The notes: generated by a model from the letters alone, not told the origin. A stretch of DNA of 64,000 nucleotides from Pseudomonas piscis (GCF_009380155.1 NZ_WHUV01000004.1:248001-312000), one strand, 5' to 3'. Numbered from the stretch's first letter, positions 8,268 to 16,779 are shown. Program-made: numbers and translations.

Positions 8268-9005
8268 ATGCTGATCATTCCCGCAATCGACCTCAAAGAC
8301 GGCGCCTGCGTGCGCCTGCGCCAGGGTCGCATGGAAGACTCCACCGTATTCTCCGACGACCCGGTGAGCATGGCTGCCAAATGGGTCGAGGGTGGCTGCC
8401 GCCGCCTGCACCTGGTTGACCTCAACGGTGCCTTCGAGGGCCAGCCGGTCAACGGTGAGGTGGTTACCGCCATCGCCAAGCGCTACCCGAACCTGCCGAT
8501 CCAGATCGGCGGTGGCATCCGTTCGCTGGAAACCATCGAGCACTACGTCAAGGCTGGCGTCAGCTACGTGATCATCGGCACCAAGGCGGTGAAGGAGCCG
8601 GAGTTCGTCGCCGAGGCCTGCCGCGCCTTCCCGGGCAAGGTCATCGTCGGCCTGGACGCCAAGGACGGTTTCGTCGCCACCGACGGCTGGGCCGAAGTCA
8701 GCTCGGTACAGGTCATCGACCTGGCCAAGCGTTTCGAGGCCGATGGCGTCTCGGCGATCGTCTACACCGACATCGCCAAGGACGGCATGATGCAGGGCTG
8801 CAACGTGCCCTTCACCAAGGCCCTGGCCGAAGCCACCTCGATCCCGGTGATCGCCTCCGGCGGCATCCACAACCTGGGCGACATCCAGGCCCTGCTGGAC
8901 GCCAAGGCGCCAGGAATCATCGGTGCCATCACGGGCCGGGCGATCTACGAGGGCACGCTGGATGTGGCAGAGGCTCAGGCGTTCTGCGACAGCTACAAGC
9001 CGTAA
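8268..9005 (+). CDS. hisA: HisA, ProFAR isomerase
   Basis: A 245-residue (beta/alpha)8 barrel that isomerises ProFAR to PRFAR. It has the phosphate-binding signatures of the HisA/HisF family: IIPAIDLKDGACVRLRQG at the N-terminus with catalytic Asp8, GGGIRSLETI near residue 80, YTDIAKDGMMQG with the second catalytic Asp near 130, and IASGGIHNLGDI. A strong GAAGGAAAAAGC ribosome site precedes the ATG. Confidence 0.97.
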   Translation: MLIIPAIDLKDGACVRLRQGRMEDSTVFSDDPVSMAAKWVEGGCRRLHLVDLNGAFEGQPVNGEVVTAIAKRYPNLPIQIGGGIRSLETIEHYVKAGVSYVIIGTKAVKEPEFVAEACRAFPGKVIVGLDAKDGFVATDGWAEVSSVQVIDLAKRFEADGVSAIVYTDIAKDGMMQGCNVPFTKALAEATSIPVIASGGIHNLGDIQALLDAKAPGIIGAITGRAIYEGTLDVAEAQAFCDSYKP

Positions 9006-9072
9006 GCTGCAAGCTGCAAGTTAAAAGCGCGGCCTCGGCCTGCTCTTACTTGCAGCTTGAAGCTTGAAGCTT
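9004..9072. repeat. Palindromic intergenic repeat, GCTGCAAG type, copy 2
   Basis: AAGCTGCAAGCTGCAAG (9004-9020) begins inside the hisA stop codon. The inverse arm (9049-9072) reads CTTGCAGCTTGAAGCTTGAA followed by GCTT. The arm units drift from TGCAGCT to TGAAGCT, as expected for slippage or microsatellite-like growth. It lies between hisA and hisF. Confidence 0.8.
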
Positions 9073-9092
9073 CTTAATCGGAGATTAAGTCT

Positions 9093-9863
9093 ATGGCGCT
9101 AGCCAAGCGCATCATCCCTTGCCTGGACGTGGACAACGGCCGGGTAGTGAAGGGCGTCAAGTTCGAGAACATCCGCGATGCCGGCGATCCGGTGGAGATC
9201 GCCCGGCGCTACGATGAACAGGGTGCCGACGAGATCACTTTCCTGGACATCACCGCCAGCGTCGATGGCCGTGATACCACCTTGCATACCGTCGAGCGCA
9301 TGGCCAGCCAGGTGTTCATCCCGCTGACCGTGGGCGGTGGCGTGCGTACCGTGCAAGACATCCGCAACCTGCTCAATGCCGGTGCGGACAAGGTCTCGAT
9401 CAACACCGCCGCGGTGTTCAACCCGGAGTTCGTGGGCGAGGCTGCACAGCACTTCGGTTCCCAGTGCATCGTGGTCGCCATCGATGCCAAGAAGGTTTCC
9501 GGCCCGGGCGAAGAGCCGCGCTGGGAAATCTTCACCCATGGCGGGCGCAAACCCACCGGGCTGGACGCGGTGGAGTGGGCGAAGAAGATGGAAGGCCTGG
9601 GGGCCGGCGAGATCCTGCTGACCAGCATGGACCAGGACGGCATGAAGAACGGCTTCGACCTGGGCGTCACCCGAGCCATCAGCGATGCCCTGGGTATCCC
9701 GGTGATCGCCTCCGGCGGTGTCGGCAACCTGCAGCATTTGGCCGATGGCATCATCGAGGGCCACGCCAGCGCCGTGCTGGCGGCCAGCATCTTCCACTTC
9801 GGCGAGTACACCGTTCCCGAGGCCAAGGCCTACATGGCCCAGCGCGGGATCGTGGTGCGATAG
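9093..9863 (+). CDS. hisF: HisF, cyclase subunit of IGP synthase
   Basis: A 256-residue (beta/alpha)8 barrel that, with HisH, converts PRFAR and glutamine-derived ammonia to IGP and AICAR. It shows IIPCLDVDNGRVVKGVKF with catalytic Asp11, TVGGGVRTVQDI, LLTSMDQDGMKNGFDL with the second catalytic Asp near residue 130, and IASGGVGNLQHL. It is the last gene of the his block; a new gene starts 63 nt downstream. Confidence 0.97.
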   Translation: MALAKRIIPCLDVDNGRVVKGVKFENIRDAGDPVEIARRYDEQGADEITFLDITASVDGRDTTLHTVERMASQVFIPLTVGGGVRTVQDIRNLLNAGADKVSINTAAVFNPEFVGEAAQHFGSQCIVVAIDAKKVSGPGEEPRWEIFTHGGRKPTGLDAVEWAKKMEGLGAGEILLTSMDQDGMKNGFDLGVTRAISDALGIPVIASGGVGNLQHLADGIIEGHASAVLAASIFHFGEYTVPEAKAYMAQRGIVVR

Positions 9864-9926
9864 CCACTGGACAGCATGGCGGGCTCGCGGCACTCTTGAG
9901 TTCGCCATGGTTCCCGGTAACCCGTC

Positions 9927-10682
9927 ATGCTCAAACGTCTTCTTGTGGTTGTCGCCAGCGCCGGTTTTCTGCTCGGTGGCCTCGCCCGCGCCGCCGAACC
10001 CGCCGACACCTCCCTGGTGTTGCTGACGGAAAACTTCCCTCCCTACAACATGGCCATCAACGGCAAGAACTTCGCCCAGGGCGAGAATATCAACGGTATC
10101 GCCGTGGATATCGTCCGTGAGATGTGCAGGCGCGCCGGCATCAACTACAGCCTGACCCTGCGCTTTCCCTGGGAACGCATCTACAAGATGGCCCTGGAAC
10201 AGCCGGGTTATGGCGTGTTCGTCATGGCCCGGCTGCCGGACCGCGAGCCGTTGTTCAAGTGGGTCGGCCCCATCGGCCCGGACGACTGGATCATGTTGGC
10301 CAAGGCCGGCAGCAAGATCACCCTCGAATCCCTGGAGCAGGCGCGCAAGTACAAGATCGGCGCCTACAAGGGCGATGCCATCGCCGAGACCCTGGCCAAG
10401 CAGGGCCTGGCCCCGCAAGTGGTACTGCGTGACCAGGACAACGCCAGGAAGCTGGTGGCGGGGCAGATCGATCTCTGGGCCACCGGTGATCCCGCCGGGC
10501 GCTACCTGGCCAAGCAGGAAGGCATCACCGGCCTCAAGACGGTGCTGCGCTTCAACAGCGCCGAGCTGTACCTGGCCTTGAACAAGGACGTATCCGACGA
10601 GGTGGTAGCCAAGCTCCAGGCGGCCCTGGACGAGATGCGCAAGGAAGGCCTGGTGGAAGAGATCATGGGCCGTTACCTCTAG
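9927..10682 (+). CDS. Periplasmic solute-binding protein (SBP_bac_3 family)
   Basis: A 251-residue secreted protein with a signal peptide (MLKRLLVVVASAGFLLGGLARA, cleavage near residue 22). The body has the family 3 ABC substrate-binding fold: LTENFPPYNM near the N-terminus, GIAVDIVREMCRRAGI, and an amphipathic C-terminal helix. No permease or ATPase genes are adjacent, so it is either an orphan component or a sensor-like protein. The ligand is unknown, although this family usually binds amino acids. Confidence 0.85.
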   Translation: MLKRLLVVVASAGFLLGGLARAAEPADTSLVLLTENFPPYNMAINGKNFAQGENINGIAVDIVREMCRRAGINYSLTLRFPWERIYKMALEQPGYGVFVMARLPDREPLFKWVGPIGPDDWIMLAKAGSKITLESLEQARKYKIGAYKGDAIAETLAKQGLAPQVVLRDQDNARKLVAGQIDLWATGDPAGRYLAKQEGITGLKTVLRFNSAELYLALNKDVSDEVVAKLQAALDEMRKEGLVEEIMGRYL

Positions 10683-10685
10683 ATC

Positions 10686-10750
10686 AGCGGCAGGCTACAG
10701 GTAACAGCAGATCGGTGGCGCTTTGGCTTGTAGCTTGAGGCTTGCCGCTT
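10686..10750. repeat. Palindromic intergenic repeat, copy 3 (diverged)
   Basis: AGCGGCAGGCTACAG (10686-10700) pairs imperfectly with a right arm at 10725-10750 that reads GGCTTGTAGCTTGAGGCTTG followed by CCGCTT. It lies between convergent genes (the solute-binding protein and the YibQ-like gene) and resembles the two hisA-flanking repeats. Confidence 0.65.
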
Positions 10751-10759
10751 AGCGCTGCC

Positions 10760-11569
10760 CTATCTGTACTTGCCGTTCTTGCCATGCCCGCTCATGGCCT
10801 GGTTGCTGCGCAGGCTGATCATCGACTTGATATCGATCCACTCGATGCCCTGGGCCTTGAGCTTGGGCAGTTCGCGCTCCAGCACCGCCAGGGTCTGCGG
10901 ATACGGGTGGCCGATCATCACCGCCGAGCCCTGCTTGTGTGCCAGCTTGATTGCCGTCTGCAACTGCTGGGCAATCGCCGGCTCGGTACGTTCATCGTCG
11001 AGGAACACATCCCGGGAAACGCTGGCCAGGCCGATCTTCTGCGCCTCGGCGGCGGCCACGGTCTGGGCGCTGGTGCGGCTGTCGACGAAGAACTTGTTGC
11101 GCCGTTGCAGCTCGCCCATGAGCCAGGCCATGGCCGGTCGCTGGGACGTCATGCGGCTGCCCATGTGGTTGTTGATACCACTGGTGTAGGGCACGGCCTG
11201 GAACGCCGCTTCCAGGCGCTTCTGCAGTTCTTCCTGCGGCAGCTCCGGGTGCCAGGCGAAGGGCCCTGTGGCCGGGTCCATGGGCATGTGCAGGATGACG
11301 ATCTTGCCCGCGCGGTGGGCTTCCCGGGCGAATTCGGCAGCGTGGGGCGTATCGGGCATGATCGCCGTGGTCACCGGGCCGGGTAGTCCCAGCACGCGGC
11401 GATCGCGGGGCAGGTTCTGGCCCAGGTCGTCGATGATCAGGCTCAGGTAGGCCTTGGGCGCCTGTGGGGCGGCGGCCTGGGCCGGGAGGCAGCAGAGCAG
11501 GGCCAGCAGCAGACCGCCGAGCAGCCTGGAGAGCGGCTGGCGGCTGTGCGTCGAAGGAAAGTGCAGCAT
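10760..11569 (-). CDS. Divergent polysaccharide deacetylase (YibQ family)
   Basis: A 269-residue secreted protein: signal peptide MLHFPSTHSRQPLSRLLGG... to about residue 33, then a divergent NodB-fold domain with LSLIIDDLGQN, ILHMPMDP, INNHMGSRMTSQ, FFVDSRTSAQT and AVMIGHPYPQTL. These His/Asp clusters are the likely metal and catalytic sites. The substrate is unknown. An in-frame ATG at 11671 overlaps the ctpA stop (ATGA), but the extra 34 codons cover a REP-like hairpin and are basic low-complexity, so ATG 11569 is preferred. It follows envC-ctpA on the same strand, a context linked to cell-wall remodelling. Confidence 0.85.
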   Translation of the reverse strand: MLHFPSTHSRQPLSRLLGGLLLALLCCLPAQAAAPQAPKAYLSLIIDDLGQNLPRDRRVLGLPGPVTTAIMPDTPHAAEFAREAHRAGKIVILHMPMDPATGPFAWHPELPQEELQKRLEAAFQAVPYTSGINNHMGSRMTSQRPAMAWLMGELQRRNKFFVDSRTSAQTVAAAEAQKIGLASVSRDVFLDDERTEPAIAQQLQTAIKLAHKQGSAVMIGHPYPQTLAVLERELPKLKAQGIEWIDIKSMISLRSNQAMSGHGKNGKYR

Positions 11570-11613
11570 GGGAATCAGCAATGGCCTTGGCAGTGGGACG
11601 CCCTGGCGGACGC

Positions 11614-11660
11614 TTCGCCGGCTAGCCGGCTCCCTGCTTGGGAGTCGGCCGGCCGGCGAG
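11614..11660. repeat. REP-like palindrome between ctpA and the YibQ-like gene
   Basis: The 21-bp arms 11614-11634 and 11640-11660 (left core GCCGGCTAGCCGGCTCCC) pair with four mismatches around a 5-nt loop. The GCCGGCnnGCCGGCTCCC core is a common REP type in fluorescent pseudomonads. It has no T-tract, so mRNA-end stabilisation is more likely than termination. Confidence 0.65.
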
Positions 11661-11667
11661 GGTTCAA

Positions 11668-12978
11668 TCATTTTCCGCGGGTGATGCTCAAGCCCTTGAG
11701 CAGGCTCAGGGCCTGGGCCAGCTGGTAATCGTCGTCCTGCGGCATCGGCTTGGCCTTGCCGCTCGAGCCGCTTGGCTTGTCGGCGCCGCCGTTGCCGTTG
11801 CCCAGGTGGCCCTGGAGGTCGGCTTCCTTGAAGTACTCGCCGTCCTGGGACTCGCTGGTGATCTTGGCGCGGCGCACCTCGATGTCCGGGACGATGCCCT
11901 GGGCCTGGATCGAGCGGCCATTGGGGGTGAAGTACAGCGCGGTGGTGATCTTCAGGGCGCGATCGTTGTTCAGCGGCAGCACGGTCTGTACCGAACCCTT
12001 GCCGAAGCTGGTGGTGCCCATCAGCACGGCGCGCTTCTGGTCCTGCAGGGCGCCGGCGACGATCTCCGAGGCCGAGGCGCTGCCGCCGTTGATCAGTACC
12101 ACCATGGGCACGGCTTCGCTCTCGTCCTTGCCGGTGGCGGAGAAGCGCAGCTCGGAATTGGCGATCCGGCCCTTGGTGTAGACGATCAGGCCCTTGGTGA
12201 TGAAGTGGTCGACCACTTCCACCGCCGCCTGCAGCACGCCGCCCGGGTTGTTGCGCAGGTCGAGGATGATGCCGTTGAGCTTCTTGCCGTTGTCCTTGCG
12301 CAGCTTGGCCAGGGCCTTGGAGACTTCCTCGCCGGTCTTGACCTGGAACTGGGTGATGCGGATGTAGCCATAGCCGGACTCCAGCAACTGGCTCTTCACG
12401 CTCTTGACCTGGATGGTGGCGCGGGCCAGGGTCACGTCGAATGGCGTGCCACCGTCGCGGACCAGGGTCAGGGTGATCTTCTGGCCGATCTTGCCGCGCA
12501 TCTTGTCCACGGCCTCGGTCATGGTCTGGCCGCGGGTCGGCTGGCCGTTGATCTTGACGATCAGGTCACCGGCCTGGATTCCGGCCTTGGAGGCCGGGGT
12601 ATCGTCGATCGGCGACACCACCTTGATGAAGCCGTCTTCGGCGCCGACCTCGATGCCCAGGCCGCCGAATTCGCCGCTGGTGCTTTCCTGCAGTTCGGCG
12701 AAGTCTTCCGGCCCCAGGTAGGACGAGTGCGGGTCGAGGTTGCTGAGCATGCCCTTGATGGCGTTTTCCAGCAGGGTCTTGTCATCGACAGGTTCGACAT
12801 ACGCGGCCTTGATGCGGTCCATCACCTCGGCGAAGGTGCGCAGTTCTTCCAGCGGCAAGGGCGCCTTGGTGGTCGCGGCGCTGGTCGCCTGGGCGGTTTC
12901 GGCGGCGAACGCCAGGGGCGCGCCGATCACCAGGGCGATCGTCAGGGCCAGCGAGGTAAGGCGGGACAAATGCAGCAT
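11668..12978 (-). CDS. ctpA: CtpA, C-terminal processing periplasmic protease (S41)
   Basis: A 436-residue serine protease. The signal peptide (MLHLSRLTSLALTIALVIGA..., cleaved near AFA) is followed by a PDZ domain (GLGIEVGAEDGFIKVVSPI, residues about 100-185) and the S41 core, with LRNNPGG, the nucleophile Ser in NGGSASASEIVAGAL, and the general-base Lys in GTTSFGKGSVQT. In P. aeruginosa CtpA degrades peptidoglycan cross-link hydrolases with an adaptor. The C-terminus is Gly/Ser/Lys-rich. It lies 31 nt downstream of envC and is probably co-transcribed with it. Confidence 0.95.
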   Translation of the reverse strand: MLHLSRLTSLALTIALVIGAPLAFAAETAQATSAATTKAPLPLEELRTFAEVMDRIKAAYVEPVDDKTLLENAIKGMLSNLDPHSSYLGPEDFAELQESTSGEFGGLGIEVGAEDGFIKVVSPIDDTPASKAGIQAGDLIVKINGQPTRGQTMTEAVDKMRGKIGQKITLTLVRDGGTPFDVTLARATIQVKSVKSQLLESGYGYIRITQFQVKTGEEVSKALAKLRKDNGKKLNGIILDLRNNPGGVLQAAVEVVDHFITKGLIVYTKGRIANSELRFSATGKDESEAVPMVVLINGGSASASEIVAGALQDQKRAVLMGTTSFGKGSVQTVLPLNNDRALKITTALYFTPNGRSIQAQGIVPDIEVRRAKITSESQDGEYFKEADLQGHLGNGNGGADKPSGSSGKAKPMPQDDDYQLAQALSLLKGLSITRGK

Positions 12979-13009
12979 GTCGAACGAACTCCTAATTTAG
13001 ATGCAGCGC

Positions 13010-14296
13010 TTATCCTTGCGCGTGGCACCACTGTGCCGGGTCGCTGGGGCGGCCCTGCTGACGAATTGCAAAGTACAGCGCAGGAGTGTCCTGTCCGCCA
13101 CTATTACCCACTGTGGAGATGGACTCTCCGGCCTTGACCACGTCGCCAGCTTCCTTGAGCAGCGTCTGGTTGTGTCCGTAGAGGCTCAGGTAGCCGTTGC
13201 CATGGTCGAGGATCACCAGCAGCCCGGCACCGCGCAGCCAGTCGGCGAATACCACCCGGCCCCCATGCACGGCATGGACCTGGCTGCCGGCGGCAGCGCT
13301 GATCATCACCCCGTCCCACTTGGAGCGGGCATCGTCGCCACGAGTTTCACCAAAGCGTGCCAGCAATCGACCATCGACTGGCCATGGAAGTTTGCCCCGT
13401 GCCGAAGCGAATGCTCCGCCATAGGACGGCCCACCGCTGGAAACCAGTGCCCCAGGGGTGGAGTGGATCGGCTTGCGCGGCGCATCGCTGGTGTCGGCCT
13501 GGGCTTCACGCAAGCGCTTTTTTTCGGCTTCCTGCTGGGCGATCAGCGCTTTCTGGCGCGCCTCTTCCGCCTCGCGAGCCTGGCGTGCCAGGGTTTCCTC
13601 GATGGTCTTGAGAACCTTGCCCAGGTCGGCCTGGTCCTGTTCGCGCTGCTGCAGCTTCTGGTCCCGGGCCTTGACGTCGTCGTTGAGCTTGGCCAGGGCC
13701 AGCTGGCGCTCCTTGCGGACCTTGGCCAGTTCTTCGCGCTGGGTGTCGAGGCTGCTTTTCTGCACCAGCAACTGGGCCTGCTGCAGGGAAATTTCCTTTT
13801 CCACGTTGGCCAGCTGGCGCAGGGTCTCGTTGAAGTTCTTCAACTGCTCCAGGCGGGCCTGGCTCAGGTAGTCGTAATAGGTGAGGGTACGGGCGAATTT
13901 TTCCGGATTCTGCTGGTTCAGCAGCAGCTTGAGGTATTCCTGGCGCCCGTTCTGGTAGGCCGCGCGGGCCTGGATGGCGATCAGTCGCTGCTGTTCAGTG
14001 CGCGCGCTCTGGAGTTTTTTTTTCTCCTCATCGAGTCGCTGCAGCTCGGATTCGCTTTTCTTCAGCTCTTTCTGCAGGGCCTCGACCTGCTTCTCCAGCT
14101 TGCCCATCTCGGTCTCGGTACCGCGCAGCTCCTTCTGTACTCCGGACTTTTCTTCCTGCAGCTTGCCCAGCAGTTTCTTCAGCTCGGCAATGTCCTGACG
14201 CGTGGCGTCCAACTGTTGTTGGGTTTGCGCGCGCTCATCGGCGAAAGCCGGTTGGAGCAGGCAGGTCAGGGCAAGGGCAATCAAGGCGCGAAGCAT
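13010..14296 (-). CDS. envC: EnvC-like murein hydrolase activator (degenerate M23)
   Basis: A 428-residue periplasmic protein: signal peptide (MLRALIALALTCLLQPAFA), a long coiled coil (residues about 20-270, heptad-rich E/K/Q), and a C-terminal LytM domain. The LytM zinc ligands are not conserved: the usual HxGxD is KWDGV and the HxH is YFAI. As in E. coli EnvC it should therefore activate amidases at the septum instead of cutting peptidoglycan itself. ATG 14296 is chosen because it starts the signal peptide; 16 extra codons are open upstream. A gpmI terminator precedes it, so it has its own promoter. Confidence 0.92.
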   Translation of the reverse strand: MLRALIALALTCLLQPAFADERAQTQQQLDATRQDIAELKKLLGKLQEEKSGVQKELRGTETEMGKLEKQVEALQKELKKSESELQRLDEEKKKLQSARTEQQRLIAIQARAAYQNGRQEYLKLLLNQQNPEKFARTLTYYDYLSQARLEQLKNFNETLRQLANVEKEISLQQAQLLVQKSSLDTQREELAKVRKERQLALAKLNDDVKARDQKLQQREQDQADLGKVLKTIEETLARQAREAEEARQKALIAQQEAEKKRLREAQADTSDAPRKPIHSTPGALVSSGGPSYGGAFASARGKLPWPVDGRLLARFGETRGDDARSKWDGVMISAAAGSQVHAVHGGRVVFADWLRGAGLLVILDHGNGYLSLYGHNQTLLKEAGDVVKAGESISTVGNSGGQDTPALYFAIRQQGRPSDPAQWCHAQG

Positions 14297-14356
14297 AGAG
14301 GCGGGCGACACCAGGGAAAGGGACGGCCTAGTATGCCCGCCCATCGCCGCAAAAAA

Positions 14357-14387
14357 AACGCCTCAAAGCCAACTGCTTTGAGGCGTT
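14357..14387 (-). terminator. Intrinsic terminator of gpmI
   Basis: Perfect 13-bp stem AACGCCTCAAAGC (14357-14369) / GCTTTGAGGCGTT (14375-14387) with a 5-nt loop. On the minus strand it is followed by eight T residues (14351-14358 on plus as A). It ends gpmI transcription ahead of envC. Confidence 0.92.
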
Positions 14388-14431
14388 CGTCATAAAAGGC
14401 CGTTTGCGGCCAATTATTGGGCCATTTGCTA

Positions 14432-15961
14432 TCAGACCAGGATCGATTTACCGGTCATTTCCGCAGGTTGCGGCAGGCCCAGCAGCTTGAGCATGGTTGG
14501 CGCCACATCCGCCAGGACGCCGCCTTCACGGACCTTCAGCGGCCGCTTGCCGACATAGATGAAGGGCACCGGCTCGGTGGTGTGGGCGGTGTGGGCCTGG
14601 CCGGTGGTTTCGTCGGACATCTGCTCGACATTGCCGTGGTCGGCGGTGATCAGCGCTTCGCCACCGACCTTCTCCAGGGCGTCGACGATGCGCCCGACGC
14701 ACAGGTCCAGGCACTCGACGGCTTTCACTGCGGCGTCGAACACACCGCTATGGCCGACCATGTCGCCGTTGGCGTAGTTGACGATGATCACGTCATAGCG
14801 CTGGTGCTCGATGGCGTCGACGATCTTGTCGGTGACTTCCGGGGCGCTCATTTCCGGCTGCAGGTCGTAGGTGGCGACCTTCGGCGACGGGATCAGGATG
14901 CGTTCTTCACCCGGGAACGGCTCTTCGCGGCCGCCGGAGAAGAAGAAGGTCACGTGGGCGTACTTCTCGGTCTCGGCGATGCGCAGCTGGGTCTTGCCGT
15001 TCTTGGCCAGGTAGTCGCCCAGCACGTTTTCCAGGCTGCTGGGGGCGAAGGCCGCCGGGGCCGGGATGCTCGCCGCGTATTGGGTGAGCATGACGAAACC
15101 GGCCAGTTTCGGCTGGCGCGCACGCTCGAACTCCTGGAAGTCGTCCTCGACGAAGACCCGGCTCAGCTCGCGGGCCCGGTCGGCGCGGAAGTTCATGAAC
15201 ACCACGGCATCGCCGTCCTCGACCTTGACCGGCTCGCCGATGGTGGTGGCCTTGACGAATTCGTCGCTCTCATCGCGCGCGTAGGCCGCTTGCAGGCCTT
15301 CCTGGGCGCTGGCGGCGCTGAACTGGCCCTGGCCCTCGACGATCAGGTTGTAGGCCTGGGCCACGCGGTCCCAGCGGTTGTCGCGGTCCATGGCGAAGTA
15401 GCGGCCGATCAGGCTGGCGATACGGCCCTTGCCCAGGGTCTTGAAGGTTTCGTCCAGCAGTTCGATGGACGACTGGGCGCTCTTGGGCGGGGTGTCGCGA
15501 CCGTCGAGGAAGGCGTGCAGGTAGATTTTCTCGGCGCCACGCTTGAAGGCCAGCTCGGCCATGGCCACCAGGTGGTCCTGGTGGCTGTGCACGCCGCCGT
15601 CCGACAGCAGGCCGAGGATATGGACCGCCTTGCCGGCAGCCACGGCCTTGTCCACGGCGGCGCAGATGGTCGGATTCTCGAAGAATTCGCCGTCGCGGAT
15701 GGCCTTGGTCACCCGGGTGAAGTCCTGGTACACCACGCGGCCGGCCCCGAGGTTCATGTGGCCGACCTCGGAGTTGCCCATCTGGCCGTCCGGCAGGCCG
15801 ACATCCATGCCCGAACCCGAGATCAGGCCGTTGGGCACGCTGGCGCACAGGCGATCCAGGACAGGCTTGTTGGCGGCATAGACGGCGTTGGATTCGTGGC
15901 TCTCGCTGTGACCGAAGCCATCCAGAATCATCAGGACCAAAGGTTTAGGCGTGGTAGTCAT
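14432..15961 (-). CDS. gpmI: GpmI, cofactor-independent phosphoglycerate mutase
   Basis: A 509-residue Mn-dependent enzyme interconverting 3- and 2-phosphoglycerate. The alkaline-phosphatase-like metal site begins with LMILDGFGHSE and the phosphorylated serine is Ser64 in DGQMGNSEVGHMN. HDHFLDGRDTPPKS-like (HAFLDGRDTPP) and ITADHGNVEQM near the C-terminus supply further ligands. ATG 15961 gives the family N-terminus MTTTPKPLVLMILDGFG; 20 further open codons upstream are non-conserved. It is transcribed divergently from the rhodanese-grxC-secB operon. Confidence 0.97.
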   Translation of the reverse strand: MTTTPKPLVLMILDGFGHSESHESNAVYAANKPVLDRLCASVPNGLISGSGMDVGLPDGQMGNSEVGHMNLGAGRVVYQDFTRVTKAIRDGEFFENPTICAAVDKAVAAGKAVHILGLLSDGGVHSHQDHLVAMAELAFKRGAEKIYLHAFLDGRDTPPKSAQSSIELLDETFKTLGKGRIASLIGRYFAMDRDNRWDRVAQAYNLIVEGQGQFSAASAQEGLQAAYARDESDEFVKATTIGEPVKVEDGDAVVFMNFRADRARELSRVFVEDDFQEFERARQPKLAGFVMLTQYAASIPAPAAFAPSSLENVLGDYLAKNGKTQLRIAETEKYAHVTFFFSGGREEPFPGEERILIPSPKVATYDLQPEMSAPEVTDKIVDAIEHQRYDVIIVNYANGDMVGHSGVFDAAVKAVECLDLCVGRIVDALEKVGGEALITADHGNVEQMSDETTGQAHTAHTTEPVPFIYVGKRPLKVREGGVLADVAPTMLKLLGLPQPAEMTGKSILV

Positions 15962-16050
15962 GGCGTCCACTCGTGGCTGGAAAAGGAGGTGTTGAAAAAG
16001 GGAGTGGCAGTTTAAAGGCAAGTTCCATCGGCGTCACCGCCGGGCGGGGT

Positions 16051-16078
16051 TTGGCCGGCCTTGAGGGCTGTGTATACT
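16051..16078 (+). promoter_or_regulatory. Probable sigma-70 promoter of rhodanese-grxC-secB
   Basis: TTGGCC (16051-16056) and TATACT (16073-16078) are spaced by 16 nt, 34 nt before the first ATG and after the divergent gpmI start. Confidence 0.55.
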
Positions 16079-16111
16079 GGCCGGCATTTTCACGCCCTGG
16101 AACCTCCTTAG

Positions 16112-16525
16112 ATGGTTGCTCACCTGATTCAATTCGCTACTGAACACTACTTGCTCGTCGGCGCCTTCGTCATTCTCCTGGCCCTGCTGATCGCTCACGA
16201 ACTGAGCCGCGGTGGTCGCAGCCTCAGCACCGGTGAGCTGACTGCGCTGGTCAATAGCGAGCAGGGCGTGGTGATCGATATCCGTCCATCCAAGGAATAC
16301 GCCGCGGGCCATATCGTCGGCGCGCTGAACATTCCCCAGGACAAGCTCACCGCTCGCATCGGCGAGCTGGAGAAGCACAAGGCCAAGACCATCATCCTGG
16401 TGGATGCCCAGGGCCAGCACGCCGGCACCCACGCCCGCGAGCTGATGAAGTCCGGCTTCACCGCGGCCAAGCTGTCCGGCGGTGTCGCCAGCTGGAAGGC
16501 CGATAACCTGCCATTGGTGAAGTAA
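16112..16525 (+). CDS. YibN-type membrane-anchored rhodanese-like protein
   Basis: A 137-residue protein with an N-terminal membrane helix (residues about 12-30, YLLVGAFVILLALLIAHEL) and one rhodanese domain (VVIDIRPSKEYAAGHIVGALNIP...). The position of the usual catalytic CxxGxR loop reads VDAQGQHAG, with no cysteine, so sulfurtransferase activity is unlikely. E. coli YibN also has a non-canonical loop. Its stop overlaps the grxC start (TAATG). The yibN-grxC-secB order is conserved in gammaproteobacteria and suggests a link to secretion or envelope redox. Confidence 0.9.
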   Translation: MVAHLIQFATEHYLLVGAFVILLALLIAHELSRGGRSLSTGELTALVNSEQGVVIDIRPSKEYAAGHIVGALNIPQDKLTARIGELEKHKAKTIILVDAQGQHAGTHARELMKSGFTAAKLSGGVASWKADNLPLVK

Positions 16526-16779
16526 TGTCCCAGGTCATCGTCTACTCCAGTGATTACTGCCCTTATTGCTCGCGGGCCAAGCATCTGCTCGCAAGCAAAG
16601 GCGTAGCCTTCGAAGAGATCAAGGTCGATGGCAAGCCGCAGGTGCGCGCCGAAATGACCCAGAAGGCCGGGCGTACGTCCGTGCCGCAGATCTGGATCGG
16701 TGCCACCCACGTAGGTGGTTGTGATGATTTGTTTGCCCTGGAGCGCGCCGGCAAGCTCGACGCGCTGCTGGCAGCCTGA
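16525..16779 (+). CDS. grxC: GrxC, glutaredoxin 3
   Basis: An 84-residue dithiol glutaredoxin with active site CPYC at residues 12-15, the cis-Pro loop TSVPQIWIG and the GSH-binding GGCDDLFALE. It is cytosolic and reduces disulfides and glutathionylated proteins. It is translationally coupled to the upstream rhodanese gene by a 1-nt overlap, with secB 39 nt downstream. Confidence 0.97.
   Translation: MSQVIVYSSDYCPYCSRAKHLLASKGVAFEEIKVDGKPQVRAEMTQKAGRTSVPQIWIGATHVGGCDDLFALERAGKLDALLAA

Noticed and set aside
11570..11671. N-terminal extension of the YibQ-like deacetylase to ATG 11671
   Set aside because: It would translate a REP-like palindrome ahead of a normal signal peptide; the ATGA overlap with ctpA is probably coincidental, though it cannot be fully excluded.
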